Source: Rebecca billardiae RCC1528 (Eukaryota > Haptophyta). Taken from it: a stretch of 64,000 nucleotides of DNA. Positions 49,070 to 59,817 of the stretch are shown piece after piece. The notes under the pieces were generated by a model. The model was given only the letters and a program-made list of their open reading frames with translations, did no database searches and was not told where the DNA came from. Position 1 is the stretch's first letter. Each line of letters starts with the position of its first letter. The DNA lies in contig OZ251226.1 of the NCBI GenBank assembly GCA_965240325.2, forward strand, positions 2,480,001 to 2,544,000. The letters are read 5' to 3'. A program made the translations under genes and the position numbers.

Positions 49070-49877
49070 GCCGCGCGCGCCCGCCCGCGCGCGCCGCGCC
49101 GAGGGATCGCGCCTCCTCGAGCGCGCTGCCGATCGCTTCGAGGCGCGCGGGCGCGTCCGCGTCCTTGGCGAGGTACAGCCCGGAGCCGCCCGCCGGCAGC
49201 AGGTAGTGCCGCAGCGGCACCGGGCGGCGCGCGCACACGGCCAGCTCGCACGGCTGCGCGCGCGCGCCGCGCACGTGCGACACCCAGCCTGCAAAGTCTT
49301 GCGGCTGCGAGATGGTGGCGGAGAGCAGGACGAGCTGCACGCGCGGCGGGAGGAGGATGATGAGCTCCTCCCACACGAAGCCGCGCGAGCGGTCCGCCAC
49401 GTAGTGCGCCTCGTCGAACACTACTACCGCCGCCTCGGCCAGCAGCGCGTCCGCCGTGTGCAGCAGCAGACGCAGCACCTCGGTCGTCATCACGACGCAC
49501 GGCGCGGCCGGCGCGATCGACACGTCGCCGGTCACGATGCCGACCTGCCCGTCGAAGCGGGCGTGCAGCTCCTGGTACTTCTGGTTGGAGAGCGCCTTGA
49601 TCGGCGAGGTGTACACCGCGCGCGCGCCCGCGCGCAACGCGCGCCAGATCGCGATCTCGCCCACCAGCGACTTGCCCGCGGACGTGGGCGCGCACACGAG
49701 CACAGAGCGCCCCGCGCGCAGCGAGCGCAGCGCAGACGCCTGGAAGGGCTCGAGCAGCATGGCGGGGCCGAGGAGCGCGCGCAGCGCGGCGTCCTCCGCG
49801 GCCCACGGGTCGGGCGCGGCGGCGGCGGCGGGCGCCGCGCCGGGGACGAGGGCGGGCGCGCCGCGCGGCGCCGCGAG

Positions 49878-49929
<52 letters not shown>

Positions 49930-52796
49930 GCCTCGGCCGCGGCGGCGGGCTCCGGCACGCGCGCGCGCGACGGCGCGCGCTCACCACTGCTCGTCTCGGC
50001 CGCCGCAGGCTTGTCGCGGCTGCGCTTCGCTCCGACCGCCACCTCGGCCGCCGGGCGCGGCGGGCTCCCCGGCTCGGCGCCGCCCGCCGCCGCCGCCGCC
50101 GCAGCCTCGTCCTCCGCTGCGGCCTCGTCCTCCGCCGCCGCCATCGGCTGCGCCGCCGCCGCCGCCTCAGCCGCCGCTATCGGCTCCGCCGCCGCCACCG
50201 CCTCAGCCGCCGCTATCGGCTCCGCCGCCGCCATCGGCTCCGCCGCCGCGCCCTCCGCGCCCTCCGCCTCGGCCGGCGCCGCGTCCGCGCGCAGCGCGAC
50301 GAGCGAGTCGCGCCCGCTGCCGCGCAGCACGTGGATGCCGCTGCCCTGGGCGGAGCGCGCGGCGAGCACGCGGCGCAGCAGCTCCCACGCGCTCCCCTCC
50401 GGCCCGGCCGGGTCGTACCAGCAGACGCCCTTGGCGGCGGACTGCACTAGATCCGAGAGGCCCAGGCCGGTCATCTCGGGCTGCTCGGCGTGCACGCGCG
50501 CCCACAGCTCGCGCAGCGTGAGCGCGGCGCGACCGGCGCTCGCGCGGCGCAGCACCTCGCGCGCGGCGTGCTCGAACGCCTCGATCATCACCACGCGCAC
50601 CCGGAAGCCCGCGCGGGACTCGCCCTTGCCGAGCGGCGTCATCGCACCCATCTCGGATGGGCGCGGCGGCGGCGTCCCCAGGAAGGCGTGCTGCTTGCTC
50701 GGCTCGTACGCGGGCGGCAGCTGGATGAACTCGGGCGGCTTGCCGCCGCGCGCGCGGCTCGCCTCGAGCTCGGCCTGCTTCGCCTCGGGCAGCAGCTCGA
50801 CGAGCGTCTCCAGCCCGGTGAAGCGGACCAGAAGCCCGTGCGCGCGCGCCTCGCTGTCCGCCGCCTCTGCCGTGTCGCCCGCGCCCGCGCTGAGCAGCAG
50901 CCACAGCCGCGCCATGTTGGGGCTGACGAAGGCGCCGTCGAGCGGCTTCACCGTGTACGCGCTCGCCCTCCTCGCCGCCCCCTCGTTCACCACCAGCAGC
51001 AGCGCGCGCCAGTGCACCCACGGGTGCGCTAGCAGCTCGCGCACGCCGCGCGCGTGCACCATCCGCGCCAGCTGGCCCACGGGCCACACCCGCTGCTGAG
51101 CCTTCGTGTTGGTCGCGAGCAGGTAGCGCAGCATGCGGTACAGCGCGCGCTGGCCCTGGCGGCGCACGCAGAAGCGCCACGCGCCGCGCTGCACGTCGAT
51201 CAGCTCGTCGCCGATCTCGGCGAACGCCTCGTCCAGCTGGGCGCGCCGCGGGTTGACGTTGACGCGCGCCGCGGGCTGCGCCGCCGCCGGCGCCGCCGCC
51301 GCGGGCAAGGGCGAGGGCTTGCCCGGTGAGGGCGCTCGCACGGGCAAGGGCGAGGGCTTGCCCGGTGAGACTGCGCGCGCGGGCAACGGCGAGGGCTTGC
51401 CCGGCGAGGCCGCGCTCGCGGGCAAGGGCGTGGGCCTGCCCGGCGAGGCCGCGCTCGCCTGCGCCGAGGCCGACGGCGCGCGTTCGGGTGCCACGCCGCC
51501 CGCCGGCTCTGCGGACGCGTCTCGTTGCTCACGACGCGTCAGCAGCGGCAGAGCCGGTTGCGACTTGTACGCCAGCTCGTGCGCCGGCACGAGCATCGAA
51601 GGCTCGTTGGGGCGGGACCAGACGGCAAAGGGCAGCGGCTCGTCGCCCTCGTCCACGGGCCGGTTGCAGCGCAGCAGGTCCGTCAGGAGCATCAGCGGCG
51701 GCGCGATCTTCTTGGTGCCCTCCTTGTTGCGCGCGCGCACGCGCGACGGCACCCCGGACTGCCAGCCGGGCATCTGCTCGAGCCGCTCGAGCACGCCCGC
51801 GCACGTGAGCCTCTCCGGCGCGGCCTCCCGATGCATGTGCGCCACGGTGGCGCGCAGCTCGCGCAGCGTGCCCGCCTGCACGACGTACTCGCGGTGCTGC
51901 GTCTCCACGAGCACCTCGACGGTCGGGGGCGTCACGGCTGCACTGCGCGGCCCATTGAGCGCCGGCTGGGCCGCGGAGGGCGCCGCCTCCGAGGCCGGCG
52001 CCGGCGCAGCGGGCGCTGGGCGGCCGGGCGGCAACGGCGGCTGCGGGCAGAGCCCTGTCGGCGAGCGCGGCGGCGGCGGCGCTGGCGACGGGATCGGCAC
52101 CGGCGGCGGGCCCTGCGGAGGTGTGGCTGCCGGCGGCGTTCGCGCGTCGTGGGACTCGACGCGCTCGGCGCGCTCGACCGGCGCGCGCTGCGGCGGCGCT
52201 GCGCTGGCCGGCGGTGCGGGCGCGCAGCCGCCCGCAGCATGCTGCAGCACGCTCGCGACCGTCCTGCTGAGGAACGGCGGCCGCGACGCGCTCTGCATGA
52301 GCAAGGGCAGCATGCGCGCGCGCGCCTCGGCGAGCGCGGCGCCTGTGGGGCGCACCTTGGCCAGGCTGACTGCTCTGTGCACGAGCGCCGCCGCGAGCTG
52401 CCCTGAGGCTGCCGTGACCACCAGCAGCGAGCGCGCGCACGAAAAGAGCACCATCTCAGGCGCGGCGCGGAGCGCGAGGACGCCGAGCGCGCCCGGGTGC
52501 GGCGCGGCGGCAGGCAGCACCAGCTCCATGGCAGCGATCACGTCCTCGCTTCCCACGTCCTCAGACGCGAGCGTCTGCAGGATCGGCGGCCATGTCAGGC
52601 AGACGAGCGCCATCGCCTCGGCCGCGGTCCGCACACCATCCTCGCTCTCGAGGCGGTGGTGCGACGAGATGACGAAGAAGATGGTCTCGGGGCTCACGGT
52701 CGGGAGGAGAAGACGCACGCTCTGCAGCGTCGGCGGCGCGCCCCGGCCGCCGAGCGCCCGATCGATGGTCGGCGGCGCGGGCGGCGCGGATGTCAT
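45909..52796 (-). CDS. Very large Ski2-like DExH-box RNA helicase
   Basis: An ATP-dependent RNA helicase of the Ski2/Mtr4/ISE2 group, which serves RNA surveillance, exosome feeding or organelle RNA processing. Start 52796 (MTSAPPAPP) gives about 2,295 residues; an in-frame ATG at 52934 would overlap the divergent gene. Motifs: LEPFQASALRSL; motif I APTSAGKS (~res 1036); Ia TSPIKALSNQKYQEL; II DEAH within FDEAHYVADRSRGFVWEEL (~1127); III SAT (~1160); then HHGGLLP and CATETLALGVNLPAR; VI QMAGRAGRRG (~1463). The C-terminal ~400 residues look like a diverged DSHCT region. It is about twice the usual family length: ~1,000 residues precede the helicase, including four ASPGKPSPLP-type repeats and an unrecognised globular part (~550-950). 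Poly-Gly, poly-Asp and Ala-Glu runs interrupt the core. It is one open frame without evident introns. Confidence 0.88.
47070..47117 (-). repeat. Hexanucleotide tract coding an (Ala-Glu)n run
   Basis: Plus-strand TCCGCC/CTCCGC units repeat about eight times inside the helicase frame. A (GCC)n poly-Gly tract at about 47,482-47,551 and another at about 49,878-49,926 are similar coding microsatellites. Confidence 0.85.
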
Positions 52797-52888
52797 TGGC
52801 TCCGCAGAATGCAGGTCGCGTCGCGGCCATTGAGACCGGCGGGAACACCGAGAGGCAATTCGCCTCGACACAGCGGGGGGAGATGACA
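52797..52888. promoter_or_regulatory. Divergent promoter region, helicase / O-methyltransferase
   Basis: 92 bp between the chosen starts of two divergent genes. No TATA box is evident. The call rests on gene geometry. Confidence 0.35.
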
Positions 52889-53977
52889 ATGGCTGCTCCA
52901 CCGGCTCCACGGGCGGTGATGCATGGTGTGGCATGGCGGCTGTGCCTCTTCGCGCTGCTCATCGCACGATCGGCCACGGCCCCGATGGACCCTCAACCCG
53001 CGCTATCGGCCACGGCGCCGATGGACCCTCAACCCCCCGCGAGCGGCCAGCGATCCACGTGCCCAGTCACCCCGCTGCAGCACACCAGAACGCCGTCCGA
53101 CTTCAAGTTCCGGATTCGCGATGAAAAGGGGTGGCGCCCCAGCAGCTTGAACGTCCAGCAGCGGGGCGGCTCGTTCGGGGGCGCGGCCGGGCTCTACCTC
53201 TCGCTGCTCAAGACGGTGCTCACCGGAGGGCACAATGAGTCGTACCCAGAGCCGCTGCGTAGCGTGAACGGCAAGCGCGTCAACAAGGGCTGCGGAGCCT
53301 GGCTGCCATCATGCCTCCTCACGTGGGACGGCTGGGCGCGCGCGACGGCGCTGGAGGGCGTCGTGGAGACCATCGTGAGCGAGAAGGTGCCGGGCGACTT
53401 TGCGGAGGTGGGCGTCTTCCGCGGTGGGCTGTCCATGTACATGCAGGCGCTGCTGCTCGTCGCGGGCGAGACTGAGTCGCGTGACTTGTGGATGGTCGAC
53501 AGCTACCAGGGCATGGGCTCTGCCGAGCAGATCAAGCAGCTCGCGTCCGCGGTGGGCCACCAGCCGGACCCGAAGGAGACCAAGTGGGATGGCAAGCTGA
53601 CGCATGGCGGCACCGCGGCCTCGAAGGAGCCGGGGCGCTTGGTCCTCGACACGTTCATGCGGCTCAACCTGCTCCGGCCCAACGTGAAGGTCTTGCCCGG
53701 CTGGGTGCAGGACGTGCTCGTCGAGGGCTGCGAGCAGATGAGCCGGCTCGCGCTGCTGCGCATCGACGTGGATCTGTATGCGCCCACGTACATCGTGCTC
53801 GAGCGGCTGTACCCGAGGCTGGTGCCGGGCGGCTTTGTGCTGTTCGACGACTACAAGCTGCCGTACGCGGCCAAGGCGATGAACGACTACCGCGCCAGGC
53901 ACGGCATCAAGGAGCCGGTGCGCTTCTTGAGCGGCACGTTCGACAAGATGGCCTACTGGAGGAAGCCAGCCTCTTGA
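52889..53977 (+). CDS. TylF/macrocin-type O-methyltransferase
   Basis: A SAM-dependent O-methyltransferase of the TylF (macrocin) family, whose studied bacterial members methylate sugar hydroxyls. The start at 52889 (MAAPPAPRAV) leads to a signal or anchor stretch (WRLCLFALLIARSATA); an inner ATG at 52919 is equally possible. Family blocks: LLTWDGWARATALEGVVETI; GDFAEVGVFRGGLSMYM (SAM-binding motif I); RDLWMVDSYQGM; LRIDVDLYAPTYIVLERLYP; LVPGGFVLFDDY; and a C-terminal MAYWRKP. The acidic DVD and DDY residues that bind metal in this family are present. MDPQP plus an ATAP-like stretch is tandemly duplicated just after the leader. A secretory location and the nearby sulfotransferases suit a polysaccharide substrate, but this is inference. 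Confidence 0.87.
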   Translation: MAAPPAPRAVMHGVAWRLCLFALLIARSATAPMDPQPALSATAPMDPQPPASGQRSTCPVTPLQHTRTPSDFKFRIRDEKGWRPSSLNVQQRGGSFGGAAGLYLSLLKTVLTGGHNESYPEPLRSVNGKRVNKGCGAWLPSCLLTWDGWARATALEGVVETIVSEKVPGDFAEVGVFRGGLSMYMQALLLVAGETESRDLWMVDSYQGMGSAEQIKQLASAVGHQPDPKETKWDGKLTHGGTAASKEPGRLVLDTFMRLNLLRPNVKVLPGWVQDVLVEGCEQMSRLALLRIDVDLYAPTYIVLERLYPRLVPGGFVLFDDYKLPYAAKAMNDYRARHGIKEPVRFLSGTFDKMAYWRKPAS

Positions 53978-54103
53978 GTCACACTGGTTGCGAGGAGGAC
54001 CTTGGAGAAGCCTCGCATGCGGATTGCGACGAGAGGGCAGAGCGGATGGGCACGCCACAGTCTGCGGCCGCCTGCGGCCGCGGGGCATCGATGTTCATCA
54101 TGC

Positions 54104-54478
54104 TTGCATAGTCTAGTTCAGGGATTCACCCGGACTGCTCGTGAAACGCACCAACACCGGTCGGTGTTGGTTAGCTGGGCGCATGGCTGCCCTTGTGGTG
54201 CGCGGTGGCGACGAACATATGCCGAGCACGACGCCAAGACGGCCCGCGCACACCAGTAGAGACGGGCTAGTGGCGTCGTACGGCCCCAGCGTGCCCTACT
54301 GAGGCGCTTGAGCCGACATCCTGCGCCCAGTTGAGGCCGTACGTTCGTGCGGGCTCGTCTGCACACCCATCGCCGGTGTTGGTTCAAACGTGCGGGCGCG
54401 GCGCGATGTAGCACACCAAGGTGAGGGGTACTGTGGTGGGGGACGTGTTGGTGCGGTGCTGGCACGCACTCTCCTAGC
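54104..54478 (+). repeat. Left arm of ~370-bp inverted repeat
   Basis: Pairs with 54,868-55,231 (inner coordinates sum to 109,346). Most of the arm matches base for base; the outer ~40 bp carries indels. Near the outer end is the palindrome CCAACACCGGTCGGTGTTGG. Confidence 0.85.
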
Positions 54479-54867
54479 GTCCTTTCCCCGCCAAAGCCTC
54501 CGAGCAAGTATGAGTACGCGGATTGACATGAAGGCTCACCAACTAGTCACCCGTCTTCACGTGTGCGGCCGCCATCTAGGCATGGGCGTGCTCGATATTT
54601 TGCGGACAAGGTGCGAGCGTGCTCGACCACAGGGAGTTAGACAAGCATAGTGCTGTGACATGCTCCTCGGTAGCTCTGCGACTTGTCAGCAGCAATGGCA
54701 CGCGCGGCACGCGCCAAACAGGCTCACTGTGACGCAGCATGCAAGGCAGCATTCACAGCCATGAATAAATAACGAAATGGCCGAAAATGGTCTGTGTGGT
54801 GGTATAACCGTGAGCGAAGCCTTACTTGCGTGAATCTCCAGACCGATGGGTCGTACGACAAGGCCGA

Positions 54868-55231
54868 GCTAGGAGAGTGCGTGCCAGTACCGCACCAACA
54901 CGTCCCCCACCACAGTACCCCTCACCTTGGTGTGCTACATCGCGCCGCGCCCGCACGTTTGAACCAACACCGGCGATGGGTGTGCAGACGAGCCCGCACG
55001 AACGTACGGCCTCAACTGGGCGCAGGATGTCGGCTCAAGCGCCTCAGTAGGGCACGCTGGGGCCGTACGACGCCACTAGCCCGTCTCTACTGGTGTGCGC
55101 GGGCCGTCTTGGCGTCGTGCTCGGCATGTGTTCGTCGCCACCGCGCACCACAAGGGCAGCCATGCGCCCCAGCGAACCAACACCGACGGTGTTGGCGGCT
55201 CCCGGACTTTTTCCCTGAACTAGACTATGCA
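54868..55231 (-). repeat. Right arm of ~370-bp inverted repeat
   Basis: Reverse complement of the left arm, with the equivalent CCAACACCGACGGTGTTGG near its outer end. The ~390-bp spacer has no gene. Confidence 0.85.
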
Positions 55232-55342
55232 TGCGCGAGAAGCCGAGAAAAAATAAATCATCGCGCGAATTCTGGCGATGACGATATAAATCTGCATGCA
55301 CGAAGATCGCTGCTCGTCATCAGCCCGTTCGCCACTGCCGCG

Positions 55343-56539
55343 ATGCGCTCGTCATGTCGCGGCGATTGGGCGAGCCGGACGCACCACCTTGCCGGCAAAC
55401 GCGTGCTGGTGACGGGCGGCTGTGGCTACGTGGGCGAGCAGATTGCTCTTCGTCTGCTTGCCCTCGACCCTCCAGTGGCGCACCTGCGCATTCACGACAT
55501 ATCCGGCCCAGGCCCTTGGCCGGGCACCTTTGCCCTGGCAGGGAGCGACCGCGTCGAGTACATACGCGGTGACCTTGCAGCCGGCCCGCCGCCGTGTGAG
55601 GGTATCGATGTGGTGCTGCACTTTGCGAGCTACGGCATGTCCGGTCACGAGATGATCGCCAACCCTTCCAAGATCCGAGCGATAAACGTGGGAGGCACGG
55701 TTCAGCTGCTCGAGTCGGCACGTGCGTGTGGCGCGCGAGCCGTCGTCTACCTCTCGAGCCAGAACGTGGTGTTCGGCGGCAAGCCCATCTACGACGCGGA
55801 CGAGTCTCTCGCGTATTTTCCCGTGGATGAGCACATCGATGAGTACAGTCGGTCCAAGGCCCTCGCCGAAATGGCCGTCCTTCGGGCCGACGACAAGGCA
55901 GGCCTGCGCACTGTCGCCATCCGCCCCGCGTCCATCTACGGCGAGGACGAACGCAAGCACCTTCCTCGCATCGCCCGGAACATCGCCGCTGGCATGTGCA
56001 CGGTGGGCTTTGGCGACCGCCGAGCGCAGTCCGAGTGGGTCCACATCGACAACCTCGCGGACGTGGTGCTGAGCGCCGCGGCGTCGCTGCTGGCCGAGCC
56101 GGAGCTGAGCGGCGAGGTGGGCGGCCAGGCGTTCTTCGTCTCGGACGGCACGCCCATCAACATGCTCGACTTCTTTGCGCCCATCGCCAGCGCCCTCGGC
56201 CTGCCCGCATGCCTGGTGCGCGTGCCGGTGGGCCCCGTCCTCATGTTCGCACGCGCGTGCGAGTTTGTGTGCACCCTCATCCTGCCTGTCGTCAGCCTCG
56301 AGCCGCTGCTCACGCGCACGGAGGTGCTCAAGGTGGCGATTCACCACACCTTTTCGAACAAGAAGGCCGCGCGCATCCTTGGCTATGTGCCGCGCTTCGG
56401 CAGCGAGGACGGAATGCGCCGAGTCGCCGCCGCGTTTGCTGCCAGCGACCTCGCGCGGGACCTTCGCGCTGCCCGGGTGCGCGCCATGATCTCCGCCGCC
56501 ATGTGCTGCGCGCTCGTCGTCGCGCTCGTGCTGCCGTAG
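55343..56539 (+). CDS. SDR42E / 3-beta-HSD-like NAD(P)-dependent dehydrogenase
   Basis: An extended short-chain dehydrogenase/reductase close to SDR42E and 3-beta-hydroxysteroid dehydrogenases, which oxidise sterol-type hydroxyls. The ATG at 55343 is followed by the dinucleotide fold VLVTGGCGYVGEQIALRLL (GxxGxxG). DVVLHFASYGMSG is nearly diagnostic of SDR42E. NVGGTVQLLESA; YLSSQNVVFGG (catalytic Ser); YSRSKALAE (Tyr and Lys of YxxxK); IRPASIYGEDERKHLPRI; and WVHIDNLADVVLSAA follow. A hydrophobic C-terminus (MISAAMCCALVVALVLP) suggests a membrane tail, usual for this group. The frame extends upstream to 54,794, but that part lies in a repeat arm. The catalytic Ser, Tyr and Lys are all present, so the enzyme should be active. 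Confidence 0.9.
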   Translation: MRSSCRGDWASRTHHLAGKRVLVTGGCGYVGEQIALRLLALDPPVAHLRIHDISGPGPWPGTFALAGSDRVEYIRGDLAAGPPPCEGIDVVLHFASYGMSGHEMIANPSKIRAINVGGTVQLLESARACGARAVVYLSSQNVVFGGKPIYDADESLAYFPVDEHIDEYSRSKALAEMAVLRADDKAGLRTVAIRPASIYGEDERKHLPRIARNIAAGMCTVGFGDRRAQSEWVHIDNLADVVLSAAASLLAEPELSGEVGGQAFFVSDGTPINMLDFFAPIASALGLPACLVRVPVGPVLMFARACEFVCTLILPVVSLEPLLTRTEVLKVAIHHTFSNKKAARILGYVPRFGSEDGMRRVAAAFAASDLARDLRAARVRAMISAAMCCALVVALVLP

Positions 56540-56817
56540 TCGATACGCGCAGAGGCTGACGGCGCCACTGAGCAATCTGGCGATGGGACACCGGTGGTCG
56601 CTCAGCTGGTCAGGCGGTAGCCTCGTCAATACTGGCCTGGTTCCGGGGCGGTCCCAGCGGAGCCGGCCCGGACCGGCATGATATTCATATATGCTGCCAG
56701 CAGAGTCGTCTATTAACTATTAATAAACTACATCAAACACATATATATGTACAGCTACTACGGCGGGCGGATGCGGCGTGATGATGGTGCGGCGGCCGCA
56801 GCACCGTTGCAGCGCAA
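56540..56817. other. Convergent spacer
   Basis: 278 bp between the dehydrogenase stop and the stop of the minus-strand Hint gene. It holds a short A/T-rich stretch near 56,700-56,755 and nothing else I can name. Confidence 0.5.
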
Positions 56818-59270
56818 TCACTGGCTTGCCAGCCGCACAGCCGCAAGTAGACATGTCGCCGAGCTGGCGGCGCTTCGGACAGCGTTGGTGACGCCGGCAA
56901 TGGTCGAAACCACCATAAGTCCTCCATACGTGGCAGCGAGCGCGAGGGCGCGCCGAGGCACGCTCGGCGCAGCCGTCGCGGCCAGACCGCTGTCGATGGC
57001 CTCCTTGATGGCGAGGAGCCCGCCCGGGCCCGTCAGCGCGTACAGGTCGAAGCCGCCGGACTCGGTGCGGCGTGCTGTCTTCATGATGTGCGCGAGCACC
57101 GCCGGCTCGGCTGCGTGCAGCGCGCGCGCCGGCGCGGCGAGCACGTGCGTGAGTGCGTGGAGGAGTGTGCCCGAGCGGCGCATCGGCGGCGGCAGCGCGG
57201 CCTTCAGGATCGACGCGTACGACGACGCGACGACACCGTCGACGACGATGTCGCCGTGCAGCGTGATGGGCGCGTACAGCCCCGCGCGCTGCACCTCCGA
57301 AACGGACGTCACAACGGCGGAGACCGCGCCGCTGCCGCCGCCAGAATCGACGACGCTCATTGCCATGCCGACGCGCACGTCGTCAGCGCGCACGTACGCG
57401 CCGTGCGCGAGGCGTGCGAGGTGGTCAGGCGAGAGCTCGAGGGCGTGGCCGCTCGACAGCTCGACGCGCACGAACGCATGCTGCACAGCGGCGCGCCTGT
57501 CCTCGTGCGCGCTCAGGTACACAGTCGAGTACGCCGCACCGCCGTCGACGAGCACGCGCTCGCCCGGCTCGAGCGCGTCCATCCGCTTGGGGCCGGCAGG
57601 CGTCGTCACCGTCGCGTGCGCGGGGAAGCAATCATTATTGCACGTGTAGATTAGCGTGACCGAGTCCTCACACCAGCGGTCGCAATGATTGTCAAGGGTG
57701 CACTGGACACACACGCCTTCCACGCAGCCTCGCAGCAGATCATCATCTGCGTTCTCATGGGCGGCCTTGGTGGAGCAGTCGGCGTTGGCGAGGCACTCGA
57801 CGCAGCTGCCTGCGTCGCATTTGCGCTTCGGGACGACGTAGTGCTCGGTGTAGCAGTTGGCCTCGCAGTCGGCATCGCCGGTGCAGGAGGTTGTCTCCAG
57901 CCGACGGCGTGCTTTGTGGCGCGCTGCATGTCCAGCGTCCACGAATGCGCACGTTGGCTCGAGGCATTCCGCACCGTCCGCGCTCCACGCGGCGCACAGC
58001 GACCGCGGCGAGGGCTCGGTGCAGCCAGGGTCGCCTTCGAAGCAATGGTACACGAAGCACTTGGGTGGCCAGTCCGCGGGCGACGTGCCATTGCCGCGCT
58101 CCGCCAGCCGGCGCTGGCGGTGGTGGTCGTAAGAGTCGGCCGCGTCCAGCCGGCGCAGCCGGCGGCTCGGGCTCTGCGAGAGGACGGTGCCGCTTGAGGT
58201 GATCCAGTACGACGGACCGCCGCCGCCAGACTTCGTCACCTGGTAGTACACGGCGCCATCGATCACCTCGATGGCGACCAGGTAGCCCGACGCCGTCGCC
58301 ATCGACAGCGCAGTGCCCAAGTCCTGGAGCTGGCGGCGGGAGGACGAGCCGCCTTTGCTGATCATCACGGTGCCACTCGTCACGTTGTTGTTGATGGCGT
58401 CGATCACCCCCTGGACCTGTGATAGGTCGACATCGCCCACCTCCACGAGCTGGCGTCCGCCGACCACGCGCAGGCGCCGCCGCGTCTCGTCGTGTTGCGT
58501 CACGCTCACGAAGTTGGCGCCGAACATCACGCCGCGCCCGTTTTTGTCGGTGAGCAGGTTCGAGGCGGAGCGCAGGAATGTCTGATGCAAGGCGCGCGCC
58601 ATCGTCAAGAGCGCGCACAGCGGGCGGGTGGGGTGAGCGCGACTCAGCTGTGGCGCGATTGGCGCGCGTGCTGCAAGGGCGTGCCTCAGGCAGAGCCACG
58701 CTGCAATGGTGATCGCGGTTTGCACGCGCCGATGGCCGCCGCTTGCGTGCCGTGCACACCTCCTTGGTGACGTCGCTCGCGAGGTAGGCAGTGCCAAAGA
58801 TGCACGCGATGAGCGCGACGAATACAGCAGCGAGAACACCAGCAAGGCGCCTGTACCTCTGCCCGCCCTCTCGGTGCTCGAGCATCGCCTGCACCATCGC
58901 CTTCACCTCGGGGGTCGAGTAGCGGTGGTTGCCGTCCTGCGGGGTGGAGCGCAGAGGGAATATGCGTAGATGAGGCGAGTCATGAGTGGCGTATGCGCGA
59001 GACGTGGGGTCGCGCACTTCGGAGGCGCTCTGCGCGAGAGCTGCGCCGCACCAAATCGTAGTCCTTCAGCATCTGCTCCAGCGGGTCGAGTTTTCCGTTA
59101 CCGTCCGCGTCGTACGTGACCACCGATGAGATGGAGGTCAGCCGAGTGCCGCGAGTTTGCTGCCGATCACGCTGCGAGGACGTCGCCGTCCGCTGTGGGC
59201 CAGCTGGCTCGCCCGCAGCGCCGCCGCCGCCGCCAAACATCTGGCCGACAGTGTGAAAGAAGCTCGTCAT
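56818..59270 (-). CDS. EF-hand, transmembrane, Cys-rich, hedgehog-type Hint protein A
   Basis: A membrane protein ending in an autoprocessing-type Hint module. Exons: 59270-59052, 58936-58760, 58581-56818. The introns are 115 and 178 bp, both GT-AG. Product about 719 residues. Exon 1 carries an EF-hand loop (YDADGNGKLDPLEQ); exon 2 a degenerate second loop and a membrane span (LAGVLAAVFVALIACIFG). Exon 3 gives a lumenal part with Cys-rich repeats (CFVYHCFEGDPGC; CDAGSCVECLANADC), then Hint from Cys450: CFPAHATVTTPAGPKRMDAL; ELSPDHLARL (the T-x-x-H block, with Ser for Thr); GLYAPITLHGDIVVDG; ASSYA. In Hedgehog the leading Cys starts thioester formation; His and the block order are kept, so cleavage is plausible. 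It lies head to head with its paralogue. Confidence 0.85.
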
Positions 59271-59817
59271 CCTCGGCCTCCCGGCCGGGGGGGGGGGGGA
59301 TACATACGCCTTAACCAAGTGTGCACGTTAAAACATAGTAAACTGTATGGAGATTTGAGATTGCTTCGCTTCGCCCAAATTGAAAATAGTAGTGCTCTGC
59401 CACCAACGCCGACTTCCAGACTTCGTGTCGGCCGCCGACGAATCAGGACACCGCGTCGTCCTACCTGTGTCGTTAAAGCATAGAATGAGTATGACCTCAA
59501 TTAATAATGCTCAAGGGCGCCCATCAAGCTCATAAATACCACGTCGTTAATAGATGCTATGCTGATAATCATCGATGACGTTGTTTTAAATCACACGACA
59601 TATGATACCACATATTATTCGCTGAACTTCCAATAATAAAGTTCAGCAACATCATCAATGGAGATGGTTATTTAAAGAGTGACCATTATGGCGGGCGAAC
59701 CGTCGTAAAATGGTCATCAATAATGGTCACCCCCCTGCTTACAAGTGACCTCACAGTCTCAAGTCAAGAGCCGGGCGGGTCGCCCACACTGCGTCGCAAC
59801 TCGCGAGGACGGGAAGC
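59271..59817. promoter_or_regulatory. Divergent intergenic region between the two Hint genes
   Basis: 547 bp, A/T-richer than its flanks. It has an inverted R5 copy at 59,309-59,345, a TACCACGTCGTTAATA-like piece of R4 near 59,537, and a tandem-like AATGGTCA/GACCATTA pair near 59,680-59,735. No clear TATA box. Confidence 0.35.
59309..59345 (-). repeat. Dispersed short repeat R5, copy 3
   Basis: Reverse complement of AGTTTACTATG plus TTTTAACGTGCACACTTGG, as at 29.1 and 33.3 kb. Confidence 0.65.

Larger units (their letters stand above)
53978..55342. other. Intergenic region dominated by a large inverted repeat
   Basis: Apart from the inverted arms (54,104-54,478 and 54,868-55,231) I see no gene. 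A frame that reads from 54,794 into the next gene is open only by chance through the right arm. Confidence 0.6.

Noticed and set aside
46384-52833. Long plus-strand frames opposite the helicase
   Set aside because: Shadows of the helicase frame, which carries all helicase motifs in order.
54794-55342. N-terminal extension of the SDR protein
   Set aside because: Lies in an inverted-repeat arm, lacks any conserved feature, and the nucleotide-binding fold starts just after the ATG at 55343.
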